DNA of 64,000 nucleotides from Nonomuraea gerenzanensis (lineage in GTDB: Bacteria; Actinomycetota; Actinomycetes; Streptosporangiales; Streptosporangiaceae), in NCBI RefSeq assembly GCF_020215645.1, contig NZ_CP084058.1, forward strand, positions 5,890,001 to 5,954,000, read 5' to 3'. Under the pieces are notes generated by a model that was not told the DNA's origin, did not search any database, and saw nothing but the letters and a program-made list of their open reading frames with translations. A program made the translations under genes and the position numbers. How positions within the stretch are numbered: position 1 is the stretch's first letter; each line of letters begins with the position of its first letter. Shown piece after piece: positions 16,704 through 24,672 of the stretch.

Positions 16704-17000
16704 CTAGCGGACCACCCGCAGCGGCGCACGCCCCGAGCCCACCGGCCCCTGCACCGGGTTCGGACCCTGGTTCGGCATCGGAGCGGGGGAGGGGAGCGCC
16801 TGCGGGCGCGTCATCTGCTGCGTCTGCTGCAGCGCTTGCTGCTGAGCCTGCTGCGCCATTTCGGCGTGCCGCTCGGCGCAGCCGCCCGCGCAGTACCCGT
16901 TCGTCACGATCAGCCGCCCCCGCAACGCCGTGTACGACTCCTTACCGGAAGCGGGCAGAACCCCCTGACACACCGGACATAACACCGACTCGTTCCCCAC
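16704..17000 (-). CDS. Small zinc-ribbon protein with a glutamine-rich tail
   Basis: The 98-residue product has CPVC near the N-terminus and CAGGC about 37 residues later, four cysteines fit to bind one zinc. A glutamine-rich helix (AQQAQQQALQQTQQ) and a Pro/Gly tail follow. GTG 17000 is chosen because GAGAGGAG lies directly upstream at good spacing; the frame extends to 17054 without support. I do not recognise a functional family. Confidence 0.65.
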   Translation of the reverse strand: MGNESVLCPVCQGVLPASGKESYTALRGRLIVTNGYCAGGCAERHAEMAQQAQQQALQQTQQMTRPQALPSPAPMPNQGPNPVQGPVGSGRAPLRVVR

Positions 17001-17352
17001 GTGCTGCTCCTCTCGCGGCGCGAATAGCAGGAGCTCCACCCTAAAACCACACACACCGCCAAGAACAGCGAATCAACCAAAGTCAAACCGGCCGTCAACG
17101 CCCGCGCAGGGGGCGCCACCAGAGCAGATCACACCGCGTAACCCCCGCTCAGCCGCCTTCCAGCCCCCCTCGCACACCCCCGCAGACACGGACTCACGAC
17201 AGCTAAAAAATCTTCCCACCAACCCCGGCCGCCACACCCGCACAGGGGAGCGCCCACCCCCTCCCGATCACCTCCACTTGACATAATGTTCATTATCGAG
17301 CAACCACGAGAGCGGCCGCATAAACCACCCGCACCCGGGAAGACGCCCCACC
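17001..17352. other. Intergenic region with AT-rich palindrome
   Basis: This 352-base gap lacks a gene. It is strongly C-rich on the + strand. Near its right end a -35-like TTGACA (17278-17283) overlaps a palindrome ATAATG-TT-CATTAT (17283-17296), which is conspicuous in this composition. Confidence 0.6.
17278..17296 (+). promoter_or_regulatory. Promoter with palindromic operator
   Basis: TTGACA at 17278-17283 runs into ATAATG (17283-17288) and CATTAT (17291-17296), perfect six-base arms with a two-base spacer. A repressor bound here would cover the -35. The downstream genes are the small membrane protein at 17353 and the P450 at 17735. A matching -10 box is not obvious. Confidence 0.45.
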
Positions 17353-17607
17353 ATGCCCCCGATGGAGATCGCCACACCCAGCGTCATCGCCCTCACCGCC
17401 GTCATCACCGCGGCCGCCATCTGGCTGATCATCCTCGCCGCCAGACTCACCAGAAACCCGCGCAACCGCCCCGGCATCAGCGTCGACCTCGTCGACCAGG
17501 CCCGCGAGCTCAAAGCACTCGGCCAGATACAGGAAGCCGTCTTCCTCGTCCGCGGCGAAACCGGCATGAGCCAGCGCGCCGCCGCACGCTTCGTCAACCG
17601 CCTGTGA
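17353..17607 (+). CDS. Small membrane protein with an L7/L12-like C-terminal motif
   Basis: The 84-residue product has one N-terminal membrane span (VIALTAVITAAAIWLIILAA) and a short soluble tail. The tail segment LGQIQEAVFLVRGETGMSQR followed by AAARFVNRL resembles the helix-turn-helix of the ribosomal L7/L12 C-terminal domain (IKLVRE-TGL-LKEAK-V), seen in other small actinomycete membrane proteins. The role is unknown. It is the first gene after the palindromic promoter. Confidence 0.65.
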   Translation: MPPMEIATPSVIALTAVITAAAIWLIILAARLTRNPRNRPGISVDLVDQARELKALGQIQEAVFLVRGETGMSQRAAARFVNRL

Positions 17608-17734
17608 CACAGCGCCACCACCCCGCCACCACCCCCGCACGCTTGGACCCCGCCCACCACGGGAATGCCACCCCTGGCCGCCACACCCACCCCCGGCCGC
17701 CCGCCACACCCACGGCCCAGGGAGAACACCCACC

Positions 17735-18988
17735 ATGCCCGCCCTCACACCCGCCCAAGCCGCACACGCCCTCGCCGACCCCGCCACCTACACCGACGAA
17801 CACCACCTCCACACCGCCCTCACCCTCCTGCGCCACCACGCCCCCGTCCACCACGTCGACGCCCCCGGCTACACCCCCTTCTGGGCCCTGACCCGCCACA
17901 CCGACATCCTCACCGTCGAACGCGACCACACCCTCTGGCTCAACGCCCCCCGCCCCGTCCTGCGCACCACCGCACTCGACCACGCCCTGCACACCCGCCG
18001 CAGCCAAGGCAAAGCCTTCACCACCATCGCCCACCTCGACGAACCCCACCACCGCCCCCTGCGCGCCGTCGCCGCCGACTGGTTCCGCCCCGCCGCCCTG
18101 CGCACCCTGCACACCCGCATCCGCCACCTCGCCCGCCGCCACATCGACCACCTGGCACAAACCGGCCCCACCACCGACTTCGCCCGCCACACCGCCGCCC
18201 ACTACCCCCTCCACGTCATCCTCCACCTCCTCGGCCTGCCCGAAACCGACTTCCCCCGCATGCTCCAGCTCACCCAGCAGCTCTTCGGCCACAACGACGA
18301 AGACACCGGACGCGGCACCGGCACCCCCCGCGACCACACCGGCGTCCTGGAAGACCTCTTCGCCTACTTCCGCCACCTCACCGCCGCCCGCCGCGCCCAC
18401 CCCACCGGCGACCTCGCCTCCCGCATCGCCAACGCCCGCATCGACGGCCACCTCCTCGACGACGCCACCGCCGCCTCCTACTACATCCTCATCGCCACCG
18501 CCGGCCACGACACCACCAGCTCCACCATCGCCGGCGGCCTCGAAGCCCTCATCCGCCACCCCGGCCAGCTGCGCCGCCTGCGCGAGAACCCCGCGCTGCT
18601 GCCGTCCGCCGTCGAGGAGATGATCCGCTGGGTCAGCCCCGTCAAGGCGTTCATGCGCACCGCCGCCGCCGACACCCGCCTCGGGGGCATCGAGATCGGC
18701 AAGGGCGAGTCGGTGCTGCTGTCCTACCCGTCGGCCAACCGCGACGAGGACGTCTTCGACGAGCCGTTCCGCTTCGACGTCGGGCGGGAGCCGAACCGGC
18801 ATCTGGCGTTCGGGTTCGGGGTGCATTTCTGCCTGGGTGCGGCGCTGGCGCGGATGGAGGTTCAGGCGTTGTTCGCGGAGCTGCTGCCCCGGCTTTCGGG
18901 TGTGGAGCTGGATGGTGAGCCGGCGTGGAGGGCCACGACGTTCGTGGGCGGGTTGAAGCGGTTGCCGATTCGCTACTCCCTCGTGTGA
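17735..18988 (+). CDS. Cytochrome P450
   Basis: The 417-residue product has all P450 landmarks: I-helix AGHDTTS (residues 256-262) with the oxygen-activating Asp-Thr, the ExxR pair Glu295/Arg298 (EEMIRW), and the haem loop FGFGVHFCLGAALARME with the thiolate Cys366. It uses molecular oxygen to hydroxylate an unknown substrate and needs a ferredoxin and reductase, neither of which is nearby. Third codon positions are almost all C up to about 18.6 kb and then shift to G; the last 70 codons also use GTT, CAT and TTG, absent earlier. A perfect terminator hairpin follows. Confidence 0.93.
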   Translation: MPALTPAQAAHALADPATYTDEHHLHTALTLLRHHAPVHHVDAPGYTPFWALTRHTDILTVERDHTLWLNAPRPVLRTTALDHALHTRRSQGKAFTTIAHLDEPHHRPLRAVAADWFRPAALRTLHTRIRHLARRHIDHLAQTGPTTDFARHTAAHYPLHVILHLLGLPETDFPRMLQLTQQLFGHNDEDTGRGTGTPRDHTGVLEDLFAYFRHLTAARRAHPTGDLASRIANARIDGHLLDDATAASYYILIATAGHDTTSSTIAGGLEALIRHPGQLRRLRENPALLPSAVEEMIRWVSPVKAFMRTAAADTRLGGIEIGKGESVLLSYPSANRDEDVFDEPFRFDVGREPNRHLAFGFGVHFCLGAALARMEVQALFAELLPRLSGVELDGEPAWRATTFVGGLKRLPIRYSLV

Positions 18989-19013
18989 CCGGTTCTTGGG
19001 TGAAAGTATGCGT

Positions 19014-19043
19014 AACCAGACAGAAGGTGGATTCTGTCTGGTT
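19014..19043 (+). terminator. Perfect 12 bp hairpin terminator after the P450 gene
   Basis: AACCAGACAGAA (19014-19025) pairs fully with TTCTGTCTGGTT (19032-19043) around GGTGGA. It begins 26 bases after the P450 stop and is followed by TGG TTG AGG TTG, a weak T-rich run. The symmetric stem could also stop transcription from the right. Confidence 0.85.
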
Positions 19044-20015
19044 TGGTTGAGGTTGTCGCTTTACCTTCTGGGGTCCGGTTTGCGGGGTTGTGCGGTGTCC
19101 GTACGGTGTCGATGGCGGCCCGCCAGGTGTGACGCCGCAGGTGGCGTGGTGGGTGGCCGGACACGGCGAAGTGCGGATGCGGCGCGGCCGGCGGTGCCGC
19201 AGCGCGCCACTTCCCCGCGTGCCGCGTCGCGCGGAGCCTGGCCGCCCGCCGCGACGCGCCGCCCGTCCGCCCGCGTGGCATTCCGCTGCGTGACGCGGCC
19301 GGATGGGGGCAGGCAGGGGACGTGACCGGCGGGCGACGGCGGAGGCGTAGTGGATGGCGCCGTGGTGCGGCGCCGGGGGCTTTGGGGGGCGATGGGTGGG
19401 TCTGCGTGTGTTGCGTGCTGCGGCCTGGCTCCCCCGGCGTGAGGCGTGGCCTGATTGGTGGCGCGCGGATGGGCCCCGATCGCCGGTGATGATCAGGGCG
19501 GCGGGGGTGGCCGGGGTGGGCCGGCGGGTTTGGATCGCCGTTGTGGCGGGTTGTTCAAAAGGGCCGTCGCGGAGTCCTGTCCTGGGCGTGACCTGGGTGG
19601 AGGTGCTGCGGGGTGATGCTGGGGGTGTCGGCGGTGGTGGTGCGTGGTGGCGTGGTCTCGAAGGTGGGGGCCGTGTCATCGCTCGGGGGTCCGGGTTGCC
19701 TCCCTCGCCCGGGCCCCTCTCCCCCGCCGCCGGGTCGGGGTGCCGGGTTTCGGACGCCGGTGGGGTGTGGGCGGGGTGGCGGCTGGGGGTTCGCCATGCG
19801 GGGACTTTCCGGGCAAATTGGGTCAATTGGGGCTGGTCAGGGTGACTTTTTGCGGTGATTGGTCACGAGCAGTGGATGTTTCATGTCAGCATCGTGTGAT
19901 GTATGGGTCTTATGGGACTGCCGTAAATGGTCGTGGCGCGTGTGTCTGCCCGTTGCCCGGCCGGTAGTTCCCGCCCTGGTGCCGTCCTCTCCCCTGCTCG
20001 GAAAGAAGTACCGCG
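19044..20015. other. About 1.0 kb without a supported gene
   Basis: Open frames on both strands here are arginine- and glycine-rich and lack ribosome sites or motifs. The last 200 bases are less GC-rich and probably hold the hypX promoter: GTGATTGGTCAC (19855-19866) is a small inverted repeat, and GAAAGAAG at 20001-20008 is the hypX ribosome site. I see nothing else definite. Confidence 0.6.
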
Positions 20016-21719
20016 TTGCGTATCCTGCTGCTTTGCTCCTCCTTCAACGGTCTGTCCCAGCGTGCGTGGCTGGAGTTGCGCCGGGCCGGTCATGAGGTTT
20101 CGGTCGAGCTGGCGCTGTCGCCGGAGGTCATGGTGGAGGCGGCCGAGCTGGCCAAGCCGGATCTGATCATCTGCCCGTTCCTGAAGGAGCGGGTGCCGGT
20201 GGCGTTGTGGCGGGCGTACCGGACGGTGATCATTCATCCGGGTCCGCCTGGGGACCGGGGGCCGTCGTCGCTGGACTGGGCGATCGTCGAGGGTGAGCCG
20301 GAGTGGGGTGTGACGGCGCTGCAGGCGGTCGAGGAGATGGACGCGGGGCCGATCTGGGGGTTCCGGACGTTCGCGATGCCGGCGGAGGCGCCGCGTAAGT
20401 CGGCGCTGTACAACGGGCCGGTGGCCGAGGCGGCGGCGGAGCTGGTGGTGGAGGTGGCGGCGAAGGCGGGTGACGCGTCGTTCGCGCCGGTGCCGCTGGA
20501 TTACCGCTCCCCCGAGGTGCGGGGGCGGTTGCGGCGGGCGATGCGGCACGCGGACCGGGAGTTCTCGTGGGCGGAGCCGACGGAGGACATTCTGCGGCGG
20601 GTGCGGGCGGCGGACGGGGCGCCGGGCGGGCGGGCGCGGTTGTGTGATCTGCCGGTGCGGGTGTTCGACGTGTATCGGGGTCCGGAGCTGGCGGGTCCGG
20701 CGGGTGAGGTGGCGGCGCGGCGTGAGGGTGCGGTGCTGGTGCACACCGGGGACGGGACGGTGTGGGTGGGTCATCTGCGGCTGGAGCAGGAGGGGGCGAT
20801 CAAGCTGCCGGCGGCGATGGTGCTGGGTGAGCTGGTGGCGGGGGCGCCGCAGCGGGCGGGGTACAGCGAGATCACCTATGACCGCAGTGCGGGGGTGGGG
20901 GTGGTGAGTTTCGACTTCTACAACGGGGCGATGTCGACCGAGCAGTGCCGGCGGCTGGCGTCGGCGTTGCGGTATGCGGCGGCGCAGGACACGCGGGTGC
21001 TGGTGGTGCGGGGTGGTGAGGTGTTCTCCAACGGTGTTCATCTGAATGTGATCGAGGCGGCGCGGCATCCGGAGCTGGAGGCGTGGATGAACATCAACGC
21101 GATCAACGCGGTGTGCCGGGAGATCGTGGATTGCACGAGTCAGCTGGTGGTGACGTCGATCGGGGGGAACGCGGGTGCGGGCGGGGTGATGATGGGGCTG
21201 GGTGCGGACCGGGTGATCGTGCGGGAGTCGGTGGTGCTGAATCCGCATTACCGGACGATGGGGTTGTTCGGCAGTGAGTACTGGACGTATGTGCTGCCGC
21301 GGCGGGTGGGTGCGGAGCATGCCCGCAGGCTGACGGAGGAGGCGTTGCCGGTGGGGGCTGTGGAGGCGGTGGAGTGCGGGCTGGCGGACAAGGCGTTGCC
21401 GGGGCCGCGGCTGGAGTTCGAGCGGCGGGTGCTGGAGTACGCGGAGCGGCTGGCGGCGGATCCGGGTTACGATCGGTTGCTGGCGGGCAGGCGGCAGGTT
21501 CGTGAGGTGGATGAGCGGCGTAAGCCGCTGGATGCTTACCGGGCCGAGGAGCTTGCGGAGATGAGCCGGGACATGTTCGACGACCGTAGCGGGTTCCGTG
21601 CGGCGCGGCGGGAGTTCGTGCGGAAGGTGGCGGCTGTGGCGACGCCGGAGCGGCTGGCGCGGCATCGGGAGTTGTCCGGCGCGTCGGCGGCTGCTGGCGC
21701 TGCGGCATCTCATATGTGA
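20016..21719 (+). CDS. hypX: HypX/HoxX: CO-producing hydrogenase maturation factor
   Basis: The 567-residue product begins MRILLLCSSFNGLSQRAWLE and has HPGPPGDRGPSSLDWAI, the formyl-tetrahydrofolate-binding half of HypX. The C-terminal half is crotonase-like, with the oxyanion loop SIGGNAGAGGVMMGLGADRV and a LNPHYRTMGLFGSEYWTY segment. HypX makes carbon monoxide from a formyl donor for the [NiFe] hydrogenase active site under aerobic conditions. TTG 20016 with GAAAGAAG upstream is the start. No hydrogenase or other hyp gene is in the window, so the partner must be elsewhere, or the protein serves another purpose. Sixteen bases separate it from the HTH-MurA gene. Confidence 0.88.
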   Translation: MRILLLCSSFNGLSQRAWLELRRAGHEVSVELALSPEVMVEAAELAKPDLIICPFLKERVPVALWRAYRTVIIHPGPPGDRGPSSLDWAIVEGEPEWGVTALQAVEEMDAGPIWGFRTFAMPAEAPRKSALYNGPVAEAAAELVVEVAAKAGDASFAPVPLDYRSPEVRGRLRRAMRHADREFSWAEPTEDILRRVRAADGAPGGRARLCDLPVRVFDVYRGPELAGPAGEVAARREGAVLVHTGDGTVWVGHLRLEQEGAIKLPAAMVLGELVAGAPQRAGYSEITYDRSAGVGVVSFDFYNGAMSTEQCRRLASALRYAAAQDTRVLVVRGGEVFSNGVHLNVIEAARHPELEAWMNINAINAVCREIVDCTSQLVVTSIGGNAGAGGVMMGLGADRVIVRESVVLNPHYRTMGLFGSEYWTYVLPRRVGAEHARRLTEEALPVGAVEAVECGLADKALPGPRLEFERRVLEYAERLAADPGYDRLLAGRRQVREVDERRKPLDAYRAEELAEMSRDMFDDRSGFRAARREFVRKVAAVATPERLARHRELSGASAAAGAAASHM

Positions 21720-21722
21720 GAT
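21707..21722. promoter_or_regulatory. Palindromic operator in front of the HTH-MurA gene
   Basis: ATCTCA (21707-21712) and TGAGAT (21717-21722) flank TATG. The right arm contains the hypX stop codon, and the GTG of the HTH-MurA gene follows 13 bases later. An AT-rich perfect-arm palindrome in DNA of this composition, next to a gene for a protein with its own HTH, is a good candidate for self-regulation. Confidence 0.55.
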
Positions 21723-21735
21723 ATGGTTGCCTGTT

Positions 21736-23265
21736 GTGGCAGATGATTACCTTGTGCGGATCGGGCGGCTGATCCGGGATGCGCGTCAGCATCGTGGATG
21801 GACACAGCTGCAGCTGGCCGATGCGCTGGCGACGAGTCAGAGCGCGGTCAACCGCATTGAGCGCGGCAACCAGAACATCAGTCTTGAGATGATCGCCCGG
21901 ATCGGTGAGGCGCTCGACAGTGAGATCGTGTCGCTGGGTTATGCCGGGCCGATGCATCTGCGGGTGGTGGGCGGTCGCCGGTTGTCGGGCAGTATCGACG
22001 TCAAGACGTCGAAGAACGCGTGTGTGGCGCTGCTGTGCGCGTCGCTGCTGAACTCGGGGCGCACCATCTTGCGGAAGGTGGCGCGGATCGAGGAGGTGTA
22101 CCGGATCCTGGAGGTGCTGGCCTCGATCGGGGTGCGGGCGCGGTGGATCAACGAGGGCAGTGATCTGGAGATCGTGCCTCCGTCCCGGCTGGAGCTGGAG
22201 GCGATGGACACCGAGGCGGCGCGCCGTACCAGGAGCGTGATCATGTTCCTGGGGCCGCTGATGCACCGCACGGAGCAGTTCCAGATCCCGTACGCGGGCG
22301 GCTGCGACCTGGGCACCCGTACGGTGCAGCCGCACATGTCGGCGTTGCGGCACTTCGGGCTGGACATCACGGCGACGGGCGGGTTCTATCACGCGCGGGT
22401 GGACCGGGCGGTGGCGCCGTCGCGGCCGATCGTGCTGACGGAGCGGGGTGACACGGTCACGGAGAACGCGTTGCTGGCGGCGGCGCGGCACGACGGGGTG
22501 ACGGTGATCCGTAACGCCTCGTCGAACTACATGGTGCAGGACCTGTGCTTCTTCCTGGAGCAGCTCGGGGTGCGGGTGGAGGGCATCGGGACGACGACGC
22601 TGACCGTGCACGGGCTGGCGGAGATCGAGCGGGACGTCGACTACTCCCCTTCTGAGGATCCGGTGGAGGCGATGAGCCTGCTGGCGGCGGCGGTGGTGAC
22701 GTCGTCGGAGCTGACGATCTGCAGGGTTCCGGTGGAGTTCCTGGAGATCGAGCTGGCGGTGCTGGAGGAGATGGGGCTGGATCACGACCGGGGGCGGGAG
22801 TATCCGGCGGCGAACGGGCGTACGCGGCTGGTGGATCTGACGGTGCGGCCGTCGAAGCTGGTCTCCCCCATCGACAAGATCCATCCGATGCCGTTCCCGG
22901 GGCTGAACATCGACAATGTGCCGTTCTTCGCGGCGATCGCGGCTTCGGCGCAGGGTTCGACGCTCATCCACGACTGGGTGTACGACAACCGGGCGATCTA
23001 TCTGACGGAGCTGACGCGGCTGGGGGCGTCGGTGAAGCTGCTGGATCCGCATCGGGTGCTGGTGGAGGGGCCGACGCGGTGGCGCAGCGCGGAGATGATG
23101 TGCCCGCCGGCGTTGCGTCCGGCGGTGGTGGTGCTGCTGGCGATGATGGCGGCCGAGGGCACGTCGGTGCTGCGCAACGTTTACGTGATCAACCGCGGGT
23201 ATGAGGATCTGGCCGAGCGGTTGAACGCGCTGGGGGCGCGGATCGAGACCTTCCGCGACATCTGA
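21736..23265 (+). CDS. HTH-MurA fusion: XRE domain joined to an enolpyruvyl transferase
   Basis: The 509-residue product joins an XRE domain (residues 8-62: LIRDARQHRGWTQLQLADAL, SQSAVNRIERG) to a complete MurA-like fold (from about 73). MurA adds enolpyruvate from PEP to UDP-GlcNAc in peptidoglycan synthesis. Key MurA residues are kept: Lys93-Asn94 (SKNACVALL), Cys190 in AGGCDLGTR (the fosfomycin-target position), Arg195, and Asp393 in the FPGLNIDNVPFF loop. It could therefore be active, or act as a regulator that senses a cell-wall precursor. GTG 21736 is just after a palindrome. It probably shares a transcript with hypX and the recombinase gene. Confidence 0.88.
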   Translation: MADDYLVRIGRLIRDARQHRGWTQLQLADALATSQSAVNRIERGNQNISLEMIARIGEALDSEIVSLGYAGPMHLRVVGGRRLSGSIDVKTSKNACVALLCASLLNSGRTILRKVARIEEVYRILEVLASIGVRARWINEGSDLEIVPPSRLELEAMDTEAARRTRSVIMFLGPLMHRTEQFQIPYAGGCDLGTRTVQPHMSALRHFGLDITATGGFYHARVDRAVAPSRPIVLTERGDTVTENALLAAARHDGVTVIRNASSNYMVQDLCFFLEQLGVRVEGIGTTTLTVHGLAEIERDVDYSPSEDPVEAMSLLAAAVVTSSELTICRVPVEFLEIELAVLEEMGLDHDRGREYPAANGRTRLVDLTVRPSKLVSPIDKIHPMPFPGLNIDNVPFFAAIAASAQGSTLIHDWVYDNRAIYLTELTRLGASVKLLDPHRVLVEGPTRWRSAEMMCPPALRPAVVVLLAMMAAEGTSVLRNVYVINRGYEDLAERLNALGARIETFRDI

Positions 23266-23337
23266 GTTTCTGTCGGTGGGGGCCGCTACCGTCGTTCCTG
23301 GATCTTTGTGCGGGTGGCGAGGGGAAGGGGGCGGCGG

Positions 23338-24420
23338 GTGCGGCCTGCGGAGCTCGACCGGGTGACGGTGGCGGAGGCGGCGGACCGGTATGTGGAGCTG
23401 GTGCGGGCCAAGACGCTGACGGGGGCGTTGTCGCCGGCGACGGCGGAGGTGTACGCGCGGGATGTGGCGACGCTGGTGGAGCTGGCCGGTGAGCGGGTGG
23501 TGCTCGACGATCTGACGGGTGCGGACGTGGATGCGATCCTGCTGGCGTTCGCCCGTAAGCCGGACGGCCGCTCCTCCCCCGGCTCCGGGCGTGATGGTGC
23601 CGGGCCGGGCGGTGCCGGGCGGGACGGTGCTGGGCGTGACGGCGAGTGGGCGGGGCAGTCGCCGTCGTCGCAGGCGCGGTTCCGGCGGTCGATCTCGGCG
23701 TTGTTCAAGCACGCGGCGCTGGCGGGGTGGGTGCAGCTCAACCCGATGACGACCTCGACGGTGACGGCGCGGGAGCGGGGCGGGCTGCGGGCCGAGCGGC
23801 GGGCGCTGACGCGGGAGCAGGCCCAGGGGCTGATCGGCGCGGCGCAGGCGCTGCCGGAGGCGCCGGCGCAGGCGGGCAAGCGGCGTGACCAGCGTACGGA
23901 GCTGCGTGACGCGGTGATCGTGCTGCTGCTGGCGACGGTGGGGCCGCGGGTGTCGGAGCTGGTGCGGGCGAACGTGGAGGACTTCTTCACCAACGACGGC
24001 GTGCGCTACTGGCGGATCTTCGGCAAGGGCGGGCGCACGCGTGACGTGCCGCTGCCCGATGGGGTGGCGCGGGTGCTGCAGGCGTATCTGGAGCGGGGGC
24101 GGCCGGAGATGGCCGGCGCGGGGGGTGAGAAGGCGTTGCTGCTGTCGTGGCGGGGGCGGCGGCTGGCGCGGGGTGATGTGCAGGCGGTGATCGACCGGGT
24201 GCAGCGGCGGGTGGATCCGGATCAGCGGCGGTCGGTGACGCCGCATGGGCTGCGGCACACGACGGCGACGCATCTGCTGGCCGATGCGGTGGACATGGAT
24301 GCGGTGCGGCGGGTGCTGGGGCACAGTGACCTGTCGACGCTGGGGCGGTATCGGGATGAGCTGCCGGGTGAGCTGGAGGTGGCGATGCGGTCGCATCCGC
24401 TGCTGCGCGGCCGTCCCTGA
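23338..24420 (+). CDS. Tyrosine recombinase (XerC/D-like)
   Basis: The 360-residue product has an N-terminal core-binding domain and a catalytic domain with the full set: Arg204 (GPRVSEL), Lys230 (FGKGGRTR), His303-x-x-Arg306 (HGLRHTTATHLL), His329 (LGHSDLST) and Tyr338 (GRYRDEL). A low-complexity Gly/Arg/Asp insert (residues about 80-107) lies in the first domain. GTG 23338 has a GGGGAAGGGG ribosome site; GTG 23308 is possible. It could be a chromosome dimer resolvase or an integrase. No element boundaries were found around it. It follows HTH-MurA on the same strand by 72 bases. Confidence 0.9.
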   Translation: MRPAELDRVTVAEAADRYVELVRAKTLTGALSPATAEVYARDVATLVELAGERVVLDDLTGADVDAILLAFARKPDGRSSPGSGRDGAGPGGAGRDGAGRDGEWAGQSPSSQARFRRSISALFKHAALAGWVQLNPMTTSTVTARERGGLRAERRALTREQAQGLIGAAQALPEAPAQAGKRRDQRTELRDAVIVLLLATVGPRVSELVRANVEDFFTNDGVRYWRIFGKGGRTRDVPLPDGVARVLQAYLERGRPEMAGAGGEKALLLSWRGRRLARGDVQAVIDRVQRRVDPDQRRSVTPHGLRHTTATHLLADAVDMDAVRRVLGHSDLSTLGRYRDELPGELEVAMRSHPLLRGRP

Positions 24421-24506
24421 CGTCGCGGTTCCTGGCCTGCGGGGGTTTCCGCTGGTCGGGGCCCGTGCAGGTGGCTTCTGCGTGGCGTAGCCCCGCCCTT
24501 AGATGG

Positions 24507-24560
24507 TACCGCTCGGTTCGATCTCCTGCTAGGGTCGCGGATCGTACCGAGTGGTTCGAT
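24507..24560. promoter_or_regulatory. Paired operator-like repeats ahead of the MFS gene
   Basis: TACCGCTCGGTTCGAT (24507-24522) and TACCGAGTGGTTCGAT (24545-24560) match at 13 of 16 positions and start 38 bases apart. Each centre (ACCGCTCGGT; ACCGAGTGGT) is itself palindromic, in the style of TetR sites. No TetR gene lies beside it. Because they follow a recombinase gene they could also be recombination sites, but a regulatory role fits the position better. Confidence 0.45.
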
Positions 24561-24672
24561 GTTGTGGGGTGACGTCAGGCATGGGCGTTGTTCGTCGGCG
24601 TGATCGCCGTGGCGGGGCCGCTCTCCGGAGGGCCGCCGGTCGCCGTGTCCTGGCGGCCGGGCCGGTGCGGGG

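Noticed and set aside
18651..19826. Possible minus-strand gene across the P450 terminator
   Set aside because: It would read through a perfect hairpin and the end of the P450 gene, with Pro/Thr/Arg-rich sequence and no motif.
21103..24396. Open frame of 1097 codons on the minus strand opposite hypX, HTH-MurA and the recombinase
   Set aside because: It is a GC-composition shadow: mostly Arg, His and Pro, no motif, and the opposite strand holds three clear families.
24505..24562. GGTTCGAT words suggesting a tRNA T-arm and an attachment site
   Set aside because: No acceptor stem or anticodon arm can be folded around them; they fit paired operators better.
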